Source: Mycobacterium sp. E1214 (GTDB taxonomy: Bacteria; Actinomycetota; Actinomycetes; Mycobacteriales; Mycobacteriaceae). Taken from it: a stretch of DNA of 64,000 bases. Below the pieces are notes generated by a model that did not search any database, had not been told where the DNA came from, and worked only from the letters and a program-made list of their open reading frames with translations. This document shows, one piece after another, positions 34,143 to 42,484 of this stretch (position 1 is its first letter; each line of letters starts with the position of its first letter). A program made the position numbers and the translations under genes. The stretch lies in assembly GCF_001666755.1 (NCBI RefSeq), contig NZ_LZJC01000162.1, forward strand, positions 62,001 to 126,000, written 5' to 3'.

Positions 34143-34655
34143 CTACTTTCCGGCTGATATGGATGCAATTGCGGCAACTGTTTCCTCAGTGCCGGCCTCG
34201 TGATGTGCGGACTCCCCCAACATCGTGACGATGCTGGTGACCACCGGTTCGCCGTCGGCATTCGTCACCTCGCTGCGGATCTCAGCGAGCACGGTTCCGT
34301 GCGACTCAATCACCGAGTCTAAGTAGGTGTCAAAGTACAGCTTGTCGTGGGCCAAGATGGGCCGATGGAAGAGGAATTTCTGGTCGCGGTGGATGACCCG
34401 GGCGATGTTGATGGGGATGCTGAATTTGGTGAAGATCTCCAGCTGCACCCGGCGCCCCGCGACCGCTAGGAACGTCAGCGGCGCCACCACGGACGGGTAG
34501 CCGGCGGCGGCGGCGTCCTCTTCGCTGTAGTGCGTCGGGTGATCGTTCTTCACGGCCAGCGCGAACTCGCGGATCTTCTCGCGGCCCACCTCGAAGTAGT
34601 CCGGCGCCCGGTAATGGCTGCCGATGATGCTGTCGGCCTCTTGGAACCTTGCCAT
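34143..34655 (-). CDS. hadD: (3R)-hydroxyacyl-ACP dehydratase subunit HadD
   Basis: 170 residues of a MaoC-like hotdog fold, akin to HadA and HadC, with HYSEEDAAAAGYPSVVAPLTF. It lacks the catalytic Asp/His pair of the HadB type as far as I can see, so it probably needs a partner. The homologue of Rv0504c in M. smegmatis is reported as HadD, needed for full-length mycolic acids. It sits between serB1 and cmaA2 on one strand. Confidence 0.88.
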   Translation of the reverse strand: MARFQEADSIIGSHYRAPDYFEVGREKIREFALAVKNDHPTHYSEEDAAAAGYPSVVAPLTFLAVAGRRVQLEIFTKFSIPINIARVIHRDQKFLFHRPILAHDKLYFDTYLDSVIESHGTVLAEIRSEVTNADGEPVVTSIVTMLGESAHHEAGTEETVAAIASISAGK

Positions 34656-34701
34656 GCCGTCGTCACTCTCCGCTCGAATAGTCGCTCAGCGGCGCAGCCT
34701 A

Positions 34702-35619
34702 TCAGCGCGATTGGCGCCGGGACGCCACAGCGGCCAACGCGCCGCCGGCCGCTCCCAGCGCCAGAGCCGAGGGCACGCCGATGCGCGCGGCCTTGCGCGC
34801 GGTGCGGAAGTCGCGAATCTCCCAGCCGCGCTCCCGGGCCAGCGTACGCAGCCGCGCGTCGGGGTTGATCGCGACCGCGGTGCCCACCAGCGACAGCATC
34901 GGGACGTCGTTGAAGCTGTCGGAGTAGGCGGTGCAGCGTTTGAGGTTCAGCCCCTCGCGGATGGCCAGCGAGCGCACGGCGTGCGCCTTGCCGGCGCCGT
35001 GCAGGATGTCGCCGACGAGCCGGCCGGTGAACACGCCGTCGACCGACTCGGCCACCGTGCCCAGCGCCCCCGTCAGGCCGAGCCGACGGGCGATGGTGGC
35101 GGCGAGCTCGTACGGGGTGGCGGTGATCAGCCACACCTGCTGGCCGGCGTCGAGGTGCATCTGGGTGAGCTCGCGGGTGCCGGGCCAGATCTTGTCGGCG
35201 ATGATTTCTTCGTAGATCTCCTCGCCGAGGGCCACCAGCTCGTCGACCGACCGGCCCTCGATGAAGGTGAGGGCCTTGCGTCGGCCGGCCGCGACGTCGT
35301 TGCTGTTCTCCTTGCCGAGCACCTGAAACTTGGCCTGCGCGTAGATGAAGCCGAGCACGTCGCGGTAGGTGAAGTAATTACGCGCGGCGAGCCCGCGGCC
35401 GAAGTGCACAGCCGAGGAGCCCTGCACCAGGGTGTTGTCGACGTCGAAGAACGCGGCGGCAGTCAGGTCGATCGGGGGCTGCGGGCGGTCCGGGTCGGCC
35501 GCCGTCTCGCGCATGCCCTCGATGGCGCGGGCCGCGCTGGCGTCGGCGGCCAGCGATTCGGGGTCGACGCGACCGGCGGTACCGGTGTTCACCGGGTCAT
35601 CCGCTTCAGAGGAAGTCAT
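34702..35619 (-). CDS. serB1: HAD-IB family phosphatase SerB1
   Basis: 305 residues from the ATG with GGGAGGTG upstream. HAD motif I is FFDVDNTLVQGS, motif II is WLITATPYE and motif IV is YSDSFNDVPML. A disordered N-terminus (first ~50) and a hydrophobic C-terminus (GVPSALALGAAGGALAAVA) flank it. It is annotated as phosphoserine phosphatase in M. tuberculosis, but the sequence does not fix the substrate. Upstream of hadD and cmaA2. Confidence 0.88.
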   Translation of the reverse strand: MTSSEADDPVNTGTAGRVDPESLAADASAARAIEGMRETAADPDRPQPPIDLTAAAFFDVDNTLVQGSSAVHFGRGLAARNYFTYRDVLGFIYAQAKFQVLGKENSNDVAAGRRKALTFIEGRSVDELVALGEEIYEEIIADKIWPGTRELTQMHLDAGQQVWLITATPYELAATIARRLGLTGALGTVAESVDGVFTGRLVGDILHGAGKAHAVRSLAIREGLNLKRCTAYSDSFNDVPMLSLVGTAVAINPDARLRTLARERGWEIRDFRTARKAARIGVPSALALGAAGGALAAVASRRQSR

Positions 35620-35778
35620 CGCCACACCTCCCAAATCGCTGTCCTCCCCGGTGACCAGTGAGCGGCCGGGATCAACACTATCGGGCGGCGCCGTCGCCGC
35701 CGAGTGTGACGCTGGCGTCAGGGGTGGAGGCGGTGATTGCGCTGAGGCGACGCTTCGGCGCGGGGTTAAGTGGTGGTC

Positions 35779-36459
35779 CTACTCCCGCCAAAGCTTGACC
35801 TGCGAGGTGATGCTCTCAGGCATGCCCTCCAGCAGGGCCTCGGTCAGCTCTTTAAGAGATAGCAGGAGTAGTTCCATCCTTGGTTGATCGGAGGGTAGCG
35901 CATATCCGTAAGAAGTGGCCGCGTTTATTGCCGTATAGCGCTTCAGGTATTTCTCGGCCGAACTTGCTGGCAGCTCAGGAAAAGCTTCTTGTAAGGCGGC
36001 TACCGCTTCTTGGGGGGCCGGTTCGACAAATATACGTGAATCCAGACCCTTTTCATCCCACTTAACAAAAAGCGTCTCTAAACCAACTTGATACCTCACG
36101 CTATCCCCGACTTGGAGAATGATGTACTTGCCCGCGTCGACTAAAGTAGAGAAAAAGGCGCCTACTGTTTCGGATCGTTGCGACTCGCGTTCGTGAAGTA
36201 GTGAGCGAGTGACGAAATAATAGTTATCGTGAGATGGATCGATAATCCAAGCGCCCCAGAAACCCTGTTCGGGCCAGCTCGGCCACTTCCGTGCTTTCTC
36301 GGAGTAGTCAGACCTGAAGTACAGTCGACCGTTGTCCCAATCTGGTGGGTCGTAGGGTCCGACTCCAACGAAGTTCGCAATTTTCCGCCAGACGTTATAT
36401 TCGCGAACTATTTCGACGTATTTGTTGCCGTAGTACTGCCTGTCAACATGAGCGTTCAC
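35779..36459 (-). CDS. Candidate immunity protein of the CpnT-like toxin
   Basis: 226 residues from a GTG. No family is recognised: soluble, rich in aromatic residues (WPSWPEQGFWGAW, DNYYFVTRSL), with a helical C-terminus. It stands where the toxin inhibitor IFT (Rv3902c, 176 residues) stands in M. tuberculosis, but I see no likeness to it. Base composition is clearly AT-richer than neighbours. In the restored toxin frame, the toxin stop is 8 bases before this start, as in a coupled toxin-immunity pair. Immunity function is inferred from position. Confidence 0.75.
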   Translation of the reverse strand: MNAHVDRQYYGNKYVEIVREYNVWRKIANFVGVGPYDPPDWDNGRLYFRSDYSEKARKWPSWPEQGFWGAWIIDPSHDNYYFVTRSLLHERESQRSETVGAFFSTLVDAGKYIILQVGDSVRYQVGLETLFVKWDEKGLDSRIFVEPAPQEAVAALQEAFPELPASSAEKYLKRYTAINAATSYGYALPSDQPRMELLLLSLKELTEALLEGMPESITSQVKLWRE

Positions 36460-36467
36460 TGTTTGAG

Positions 36468-36577
36468 CTATCCCCTCGGTTCAGTCACGCGCCGCAGGTA
36501 TCCCTCTTTCAGTAGGGTGTCAATAAGTACTATCTTCTGCTTAATCGTGTCATATACTACCCACTGCGTCCCCCCGG
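36468..36577 (-). other. Frameshifted end of the TNT toxin domain
   Basis: After the codons for FGWPG the annotated frame meets RGDAVGSI and stops (36550). Shifting by one base beside the run of six C (36570-36575) gives GGGTQWVVYDTIKQK, continuing to GYLRRVTEPRG and a stop at 36468-36470. That is the expected end of a TNT domain, with the Gln equivalent to CpnT Gln822. The restored protein would have 855 residues. It is a true frameshift, an assembly error or a switchable tract. Confidence 0.85.
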
Positions 36578-39036
36578 CCTGGCCAGCCGAACGCTTCTGC
36601 GATTTCGCCATACCTTAGTTCCCAGCCAGTCGGCAATGGTTTTCCTGTTCCGGCAAGAACGTTGTAGTCTCCCGACGATCCTGGGGCAAGTCCCCGTTGG
36701 GGGTAACTATCTCCTGCGCTCCCCAGGAAGTCCCCTCGTTGGCTGCTTATCTCTCCGATACGGTCCACCAATAGTCCTGGTGGGAACCGATCAGCGGTTT
36801 GCCAATGGCCGTCGGCGAATCCGTCGCTTTTAGGCCAGTCCCACGTGTTATGAACGGGATCCCAGAACTTTTCGAGAATTTCTCGTGTGGTCATCGCTGC
36901 ATACGGGCTGTTAAGGGCGGACTCGGCAATCGCTGGCGGGCAGCCATGCTCGATCAGGTCTTTCATCAACTGCTGAGGGGATTCCGCGAGTGCCAACTGT
37001 GCGAGGTGCCACGGCCGCATATCCGACAAGTAGGGGTGATCCGCATTGTCCCCATCGGCGGGATGCTCTGAAGGCGTTCCGTCGTGAGGGTCTTTGCCGT
37101 CGCCGTGGTGTGGGGCATTGTGTTCACCCGGCTCGTGTGGCGGCCCGCCATCGCCGGGCGTGGGCGGGTCGCCGACGTGTGGTTTGGACGGTTGCGGCTG
37201 GTGGTCCTGCGGTTCACCCCCGTGGGGCGCCGGTGCCGTTTCAGGTGGCGGTCCGTTGCTCGGAACGGAAGCTGGGGTGTGCGGTCCATTCGGCCGGGTC
37301 GGCTCAGCGGAGTGCGCACCAGGCGCCGCGGGCGAGTGGGTGGGCGGCGGTTCTGCTCGATGCGAGTGCGGTGGCGGTGTGGGATCACCGGGTGTTGGTG
37401 ACGTTGGTGGGGTGGTGGAGGACTTGGGCGGTTCACCGGTGGCCGGCTTTTCGACAGCCGGTGGCTTGGACTCGGTGGGGCTGGGCGGAAGGGGCCCATC
37501 GGCAGACCCAGGGGCGGGCTTCCCTCCGGTCGGGGGAGTCTCCGACCCGGGTGGCTTCTGACCGGCCGGGCCTTGAGCTCCCGGCGCCTTCGGATCGGAG
37601 GGCGTACCGTCGCCCGGAGACTTCGGGTGTTCGCTCGGGTTCGGTTCTCCCGGCTTCCCTTGCGTGGGAGTCGGTTGGCCCGGACGTTCGCCTAACGGCG
37701 ATTTCGGCCCGCCCGACTTCTTGACCACTTTCTTCATTGCATCGGCGGCCCCGCGACCGAACTTTCCCAGCTTGGAAAGCGGGCCGCCGGGGATAGGCAA
37801 CGTCAAGATGTCGAATGCGGATTCCCCGAGGGCCTTTGCTGGGTCTTTACTCCACTCGTCCCAGTGGGTGACTTCCTTGCCGAGCTCAAGCCACGATTCT
37901 CCCCAGCCGGGTCCGCCGTCCGGGCCTAAGCCGACGAGCGCGGCCGCCCCAACAACTTGGCCGCCGACTTCTTTGCCGTAACCGATCGGGTCGAGTATTG
38001 CGCGGATTTGGCTGACGTCATACAAACCATGGATCACCTGCTGGCCATGCTCATTGAACCCCCCTAGTGCTCTACCGAGCGGGGCCATTGCCACTTTGAC
38101 GTGCTGTAGGAAGTGGTCCCACTCCTTGTCCGCCCAGTGGGCCATGTCCTTTGCCGCTGCGGCCGCCGCGGCCATGGCGTTGCGGATCTCACCGGCCAAC
38201 GCCTCGGCCTCGTGCGCGAAGTTGTCGACCACCGTTTTGATGTCGTCGGCAATGCGCTTGATTTCGTCTTCGTCTTCGTCGGTCAGCAGATCCCAGACCT
38301 CTTTGATGCCGGTCATCGGGTCGCAGATGCGCGATAGCAGATCCACAATCGCGGTGTGCACCTGGTCGACGTGGTCGGCGTAGCTATTCAGCTGGGTTGC
38401 GATGGTCTGACATTGCCGCCCGACGTTGGTGGTGGCCTTGGTGGCTTCCGTCAGCGCTGTGACGATGGCGTCGCCCTCGGGTATCTGCTGGCCCGCGATG
38501 ACGGCCATCGCGGGGCCACCCGACGTCACCTCGGTGGCCACGAAGCTGACCCACGCCTTCGTCCAAGCGCCCGCCGCCGTCCGCAATTTCGCCGAATCGC
38601 CGGTCGGCCAGATCATGCCGATATAGGGCTCCACCCATCCCCAACCGGCCGGCGCGCCCGTACCGGCACCGACCGCCGACGGCACCGCCCCGGCAATCAG
38701 CGGGCCCGTCACCTCCGGCTGCGGCAACCCGGCCGCGCGGCCCGTCACATCCGACGATGCGTTGGCCACGGCGTAGTTGTGCGCCGAGACACGCACGCCA
38801 TCGCCGATGCTGCACAGCCCATTGCGGGCGTCGGCCATCGCCTGGATGACCTTGCCGGCCGCGCCGTCATAGGCCCGGCCCACCGACGCGCCCACGGGGT
38901 CGTCACCGGCCATGCCCTTGCTTCCCGACAGCGCGGCGACCAGGTCGGTGATCGCCGAACCCATCGTGACCCCGGCGGCCACCACCGTGGCACCCGTGCG
39001 GTCTAGGGCTGCGGGATCACACGCCAGCGGCGCCAT
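36550..39036 (-). CDS. cpnT: CpnT-like polymorphic toxin with divergent TNT domain, truncated by a frameshift
   Basis: 828 residues as read. Residues 1-440 follow CpnT closely (MAPLACDPAALDRTGATVVAAG, GWGWVEPYIGMIWPTGDS, RICDPMTGIKEVWDLLT, PGGPLSKLGKFGRG). Residues 440-670 are a Pro/Gly/His-rich linker. Residues about 670-828 are an incomplete TNT NAD+ glycohydrolase domain (WDWPKSDGF…VDRIGEISSQRGDFLG), unlike the M. tuberculosis one beyond the core. CpnT exports its toxin, which destroys host NAD+. Here the domain lacks its last strand because of a one-base shift. esxE is 4 bases upstream. Whether this is the only cpnT of the genome is unknown. Confidence 0.88.
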   Translation of the reverse strand: MAPLACDPAALDRTGATVVAAGVTMGSAITDLVAALSGSKGMAGDDPVGASVGRAYDGAAGKVIQAMADARNGLCSIGDGVRVSAHNYAVANASSDVTGRAAGLPQPEVTGPLIAGAVPSAVGAGTGAPAGWGWVEPYIGMIWPTGDSAKLRTAAGAWTKAWVSFVATEVTSGGPAMAVIAGQQIPEGDAIVTALTEATKATTNVGRQCQTIATQLNSYADHVDQVHTAIVDLLSRICDPMTGIKEVWDLLTDEDEDEIKRIADDIKTVVDNFAHEAEALAGEIRNAMAAAAAAAKDMAHWADKEWDHFLQHVKVAMAPLGRALGGFNEHGQQVIHGLYDVSQIRAILDPIGYGKEVGGQVVGAAALVGLGPDGGPGWGESWLELGKEVTHWDEWSKDPAKALGESAFDILTLPIPGGPLSKLGKFGRGAADAMKKVVKKSGGPKSPLGERPGQPTPTQGKPGEPNPSEHPKSPGDGTPSDPKAPGAQGPAGQKPPGSETPPTGGKPAPGSADGPLPPSPTESKPPAVEKPATGEPPKSSTTPPTSPTPGDPTPPPHSHRAEPPPTHSPAAPGAHSAEPTRPNGPHTPASVPSNGPPPETAPAPHGGEPQDHQPQPSKPHVGDPPTPGDGGPPHEPGEHNAPHHGDGKDPHDGTPSEHPADGDNADHPYLSDMRPWHLAQLALAESPQQLMKDLIEHGCPPAIAESALNSPYAAMTTREILEKFWDPVHNTWDWPKSDGFADGHWQTADRFPPGLLVDRIGEISSQRGDFLGSAGDSYPQRGLAPGSSGDYNVLAGTGKPLPTGWELRYGEIAEAFGWPGRGDAVGSI

Positions 39037-39040
39037 CGCA

Positions 39041-39331
39041 TCACGACCACATGCGCAGGTTCGTCGACATCGCCCCGGTGTAGTTGTCGTGCGCTGTCGT
39101 CGCCACCTTCTGCAGCTGCGTCAGCGCCTCGCGCATCATGGCCTCGCCGCGCGCCCAGTGCTGGTGCGCCTCGGCGTGCGCGGCCGCCGCCTCACCCGTC
39201 CAAGTCTCGTGCAAGCGTGTTACGCGCGAATCGATTTCGGCGATCGCCTCCTCGGCGTAGCGCTGAAACGCCGCCATCCGTCGCACGGCGTCGGCCAATG
39301 CCTGCGGATCCACTCGGAACGGCTCAGCCAC
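39041..39331 (-). CDS. esxE: WXG100 protein EsxE
   Basis: 96 residues from the GTG that overlaps esxF by 8 bases; an open frame continues upstream to 39388 but runs through esxF. Two helices are joined by the WTG turn, and the ends TRLHETWTGEAAAAHAEA and NYTGAM…LRMWS match M. tuberculosis EsxE. With EsxF it forms a heterodimer needed for CpnT surface exposure and toxin release. Confidence 0.93.
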   Translation of the reverse strand: MAEPFRVDPQALADAVRRMAAFQRYAEEAIAEIDSRVTRLHETWTGEAAAAHAEAHQHWARGEAMMREALTQLQKVATTAHDNYTGAMSTNLRMWS

Positions 39332-39635
39332 CGCGCACCGCCCGCTCCGCCTGCGCCGACCGGGCCTCGTTGTTCTCGTACGCCTCACTGGCTTGCCCGA
39401 CCAGGTGCGCCAGCAATGTCAGGCCGGCCTGCACTTCGCGCGCTCCCTGGTGCCACTGTCGCCACGCCGACGCGTAGGCCGACCCGGCCGTGCCCTGCCA
39501 CCCGCCCAGAACCTGCCCCACTTGGTCGTCGAGCTGGGCCAGCTGCTGCATCAACTGCTCGGCCGCGCCGCCGACGGAGACTGCGTGCCCCTGCAACACG
39601 GTCGGATCGACGCGCACCGTCCCATCAGCGCTCAT
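39324..39635 (-). CDS. esxF: WXG100 protein EsxF
   Basis: 103 residues, the same length as M. tuberculosis EsxF. The helix-turn-helix hairpin has WQG (LGGWQGTAGSAYASAW) and the type VII export signal YxxxE is seen in YENNE near the C-terminus. First gene of the esxF-esxE-cpnT-immunity run. The promoter must be in the 94 bases shared with the divergent glutaredoxin-like gene. Confidence 0.93.
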   Translation of the reverse strand: MSADGTVRVDPTVLQGHAVSVGGAAEQLMQQLAQLDDQVGQVLGGWQGTAGSAYASAWRQWHQGAREVQAGLTLLAHLVGQASEAYENNEARSAQAERAVRGG

Positions 39636-39729
39636 AGCGGGAAGCTAATCAATTTCGCGCGGTCCCACAATCCACCCTGGCGCCGCCGGGAAACGCCATC
39701 CGCGCCCGGCCGATGCCACACTGGTCCCC

Positions 39730-39999
39730 ATGACCCAACCCGGCGGGCGGCCGCAGGTGCAGTTGCTCACCCGCGACGGCTGCACGTTGTGCGAGCGGGT
39801 GCACGCCAGGCTCCTCGCACTGGCGGGTGAGCTGGGCTTCGAGCTGTCGACGACGGATGTCGACGCCGCGGCCGCGGCGGGCGATGCGGGGCTGCGCGCC
39901 GAGTTCGGGGACCGGCTGCCGGTGGTCTTGCTCGACGGCCGCGAGCACAGCTATTGGGACATCGACGAGCCGCGATTGCGCGCCGACCTGGCCCGCTGA
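39730..39999 (+). CDS. Glutaredoxin-like protein (Rv0508-like)
   Basis: 89 residues with a thioredoxin fold and the redox pair CTLC (residues 17-20), preceded by LLTRDG, a DUF836/glutaredoxin-like signature. The cis-Pro occurs in DRLPVVLLDG. Likely a cytoplasmic thiol-disulfide exchanger; partner unknown. In M. tuberculosis it follows mmpL2 and precedes hemA; here the toxin island takes the mmpL2 place. Confidence 0.88.
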   Translation: MTQPGGRPQVQLLTRDGCTLCERVHARLLALAGELGFELSTTDVDAAAAAGDAGLRAEFGDRLPVVLLDGREHSYWDIDEPRLRADLAR

Positions 40000-40123
40000 C
40001 CGGGCGGCCCCGAGCGGGGCAGTGACGTCGGTCAATTATTTGGTAGCCCAGCTGATAAACGTTTACCGTGGACAGCAGTTCAGTTACTGGAGGAAGCAAG
40101 GGAGCTGGCCAGGTGATGCTGCC

Positions 40124-41500
40124 GTGAGCGTCTTGCTCTTCGGGGTTTCGCACCGCAGTGCGCCGGTATCCGTTCTGGAACAACTCAGCATCGACGAGTC
40201 CGATCAGGGCAAAATCGTCGACCGGGTGTTGCAGTCGCCGCTGGTGACCGAGGCGATGGTGCTGTCGACTTGCAACCGCGTCGAGGTCTATGCCGTGGTG
40301 GACGCGTTCCACGGCGGGTTGGCGGCCATCGGGCAGGTGCTGTCGGAACACTCCGGGTTGTCCATGGCCGACCTGACGAAACACGCCTACGTCCGCTACA
40401 GCGAGGCCGCCGTCGAGCACCTGTTCGCGGTGGCCAGCGGCCTGGACTCGGCGGTGATCGGTGAGCAGCAGGTGCTGGGCCAGGTGCGCCGCGCCTACGC
40501 CACCGCCGAGACCAACCGGACCGTCGGCCGGGTCCTGCACGAGCTGGCGCAGCGGGCGCTCTCGGTGGGCAAGCGGGTCCACTCGGAGACCGCCATCGAC
40601 GCCGCGGGCGCCTCGGTGGTATCCGTCGCCTTGGACCTGGCCGAACGCCGGCTGGGCGGGCTGTCCGGCAAGACCGCCGTCGTGGTGGGGGCCGGCTCGA
40701 TGGGCGCCCTGTCGGCCGCGCACCTGACCCGGGCGGGCATCCGGCGCGTCCACGTCCTGAATCGGTCGCTGTCCCGTGGGCAGCGGCTGGTGCACAAGAT
40801 CCGCGAGAACGGCGTGCAGGCCGAGGCGTGGCCCTTGGACCACCTCGCGGACGCCCTGGCCGACGCCGACGTCGTGGTCAGCTGCACCGGCGCGGTGAGC
40901 CCGGTGGTGTCGCTGGCCGACGTGCACAACGCGTTGGCCGCGGCCCGCCGCGACGACGCGACGCCCCTGGTGATCTGCGACCTGGGCATGCCCCGCGACG
41001 TCGACCCAGCGGTGGCCGGCCTGCCCGGCGTCTGGGTCGTCGACGTCGACCGCGTCCAGCACGAGCCGTCCGCGCATGCCACCGCCGCCGACGTGGACGC
41101 CGCCCGCCACATCGTTGCCGCCGAGGTCGCCGCCTACCTCGCCGGGCAGCGGATGGCCGAGGTGACCCCGACCGTCACCGCGCTGCGCCAGCGCGCCGCC
41201 GACGTGGTCGAGGCGGAGCTGCTGCGGCTCGACAACCGGCTGCCCGGCCTGGAAACCGCGCAGCGCGAAGAGGTGGCCCGCACCGTGCGCCGCGTCGTGG
41301 ACAAGCTGCTGCACGCCCCGACCGTCCGCATCAAGCAACTCGCCAGCGCACCCGGCGGTGACAGCTACGCCGAGGCGCTGCGTGAACTGTTCGAACTCGA
41401 CCAAACTGCCATCGATTCCGTGGCCGCCGTCGCCGCAGCCGAATTACCGTTGCTCACAACGGAATTCGACGCGGGCCGCCCGCAGCAACCGGCCGAGTAG
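40124..41500 (+). CDS. hemA: Glutamyl-tRNA reductase
   Basis: 458 residues from the GTG of VSVLLFGVSHRSAP. The catalytic Cys is in LSTCNRVEVY (about residue 49), the NADPH fold has VVGAGSMGALSA and the C-terminal dimer domain follows. It reduces glutamyl-tRNA to glutamate-1-semialdehyde, the first committed step of C5 haem synthesis. HemL, the next enzyme in the pathway, is encoded 20 kb away at the end of the window. hemC starts 13 bases after. Confidence 0.97.
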   Translation: MSVLLFGVSHRSAPVSVLEQLSIDESDQGKIVDRVLQSPLVTEAMVLSTCNRVEVYAVVDAFHGGLAAIGQVLSEHSGLSMADLTKHAYVRYSEAAVEHLFAVASGLDSAVIGEQQVLGQVRRAYATAETNRTVGRVLHELAQRALSVGKRVHSETAIDAAGASVVSVALDLAERRLGGLSGKTAVVVGAGSMGALSAAHLTRAGIRRVHVLNRSLSRGQRLVHKIRENGVQAEAWPLDHLADALADADVVVSCTGAVSPVVSLADVHNALAAARRDDATPLVICDLGMPRDVDPAVAGLPGVWVVDVDRVQHEPSAHATAADVDAARHIVAAEVAAYLAGQRMAEVTPTVTALRQRAADVVEAELLRLDNRLPGLETAQREEVARTVRRVVDKLLHAPTVRIKQLASAPGGDSYAEALRELFELDQTAIDSVAAVAAAELPLLTTEFDAGRPQQPAE

Positions 41501-41513
41501 CCGATTGCGGAAC

Positions 41514-42461
41514 GTGATCCGGATAGGCACGCGGGGCAGCCTGTTGGCCACCACCCAGGCCGGCACCGTGCGGGACGCCTTGATCGACCTCGGGCACCCG
41601 GCCGAGCTTGTCACCATCACCACCGCCGGCGACCGCTCGTCGGCGCCCATCGACACCCTCGGCGTGGGGGTCTTCACCACCGCGCTGCGTGAGGCCATGG
41701 TGGCGGGCCGGGTGGACGCCGCGGTGCACTCCCACAAGGACCTGCCGACCGCCGACGACCCGCGGTTTGCGATAGCGGCCATTCCCGCGCGCAACGACCC
41801 CCGGGACGCGGTGGTGGCCCGCGACGGCTTGGTGCTGGGAGAGTTGCCGCCCGGTTCGCTGGTGGGCACCTCGTCGCCGCGGCGGGCTGCGCAGCTTAGG
41901 GCATTGGGTCTCGGTTTGGAAATCCGCCCCCTACGAGGCAACCTAGATACCAGGTTGAACAGGGTAAGCAGTGGTGATCTTGACGCGATCGTGGTGGCCA
42001 GGGCCGGATTGGCCCGGCTGGGCCGCCTCGACGATGTCACCGAGACGCTAGAGCCGGTGCAGATGTTGCCCGCACCGGCCCAGGGCGCTCTCGCCGTCGA
42101 ATGCCGCGCCGAAGACAGCGGGTTGGCGGCAGTGCTGGCGGAGTTGGACGACGCCGACACGCGTGCGGCGGTCACCGCGGAGCGAACCCTGCTGGCCGAA
42201 CTGGAGGCCGGTTGCTCCGCACCGGTGGGCGCGATCGCCGAAGTGGTCGAGTCCATCGATGAGGACGGCCGGATCTTCGAAGAGCTGTCGCTGCGCGGTT
42301 GCGTGGCGGCGCTGGACGGGTCCGACGTGATCCGCGCGTCCGGCATCGGCTCTCCCGGAGGGGCACGGGAGCTTGGGCTTTCGGTCGCCGCGGAGTTGTT
42401 CGAGCTCGGGGCGCGGGAGCTGATGCGCGGAGCGCGGCAGGACCAGACGCGAGGGAATTAA
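41514..42461 (+). CDS. hemC: Hydroxymethylbilane synthase (porphobilinogen deaminase)
   Basis: 315 residues from a GTG; a TTG three codons upstream is an alternative. Motifs are RIGTRGSLLATTQ, AAVHSHKDLPT, RPLRGNLDTRL and the cofactor Cys in LEAGCSAPVGA. It polymerises four porphobilinogens. A stretch of about 90 bases (41895-41985) uses many codons that are rare elsewhere in the window (AGG, CTA, CGA, GTA, CTT). hemD follows 23 bases after. Confidence 0.96.
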   Translation: MIRIGTRGSLLATTQAGTVRDALIDLGHPAELVTITTAGDRSSAPIDTLGVGVFTTALREAMVAGRVDAAVHSHKDLPTADDPRFAIAAIPARNDPRDAVVARDGLVLGELPPGSLVGTSSPRRAAQLRALGLGLEIRPLRGNLDTRLNRVSSGDLDAIVVARAGLARLGRLDDVTETLEPVQMLPAPAQGALAVECRAEDSGLAAVLAELDDADTRAAVTAERTLLAELEAGCSAPVGAIAEVVESIDEDGRIFEELSLRGCVAALDGSDVIRASGIGSPGGARELGLSVAAELFELGARELMRGARQDQTRGN

Positions 42462-42484
42462 GTGCGAGTTACGTGGGAGCGACA

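Noticed and set aside
39332..39388. Longer EsxE start at 39388
   Set aside because: It would add an Arg-rich peptide read from the esxF 3' end and lacks the family N-terminus. GTG 39331 gives the normal length.
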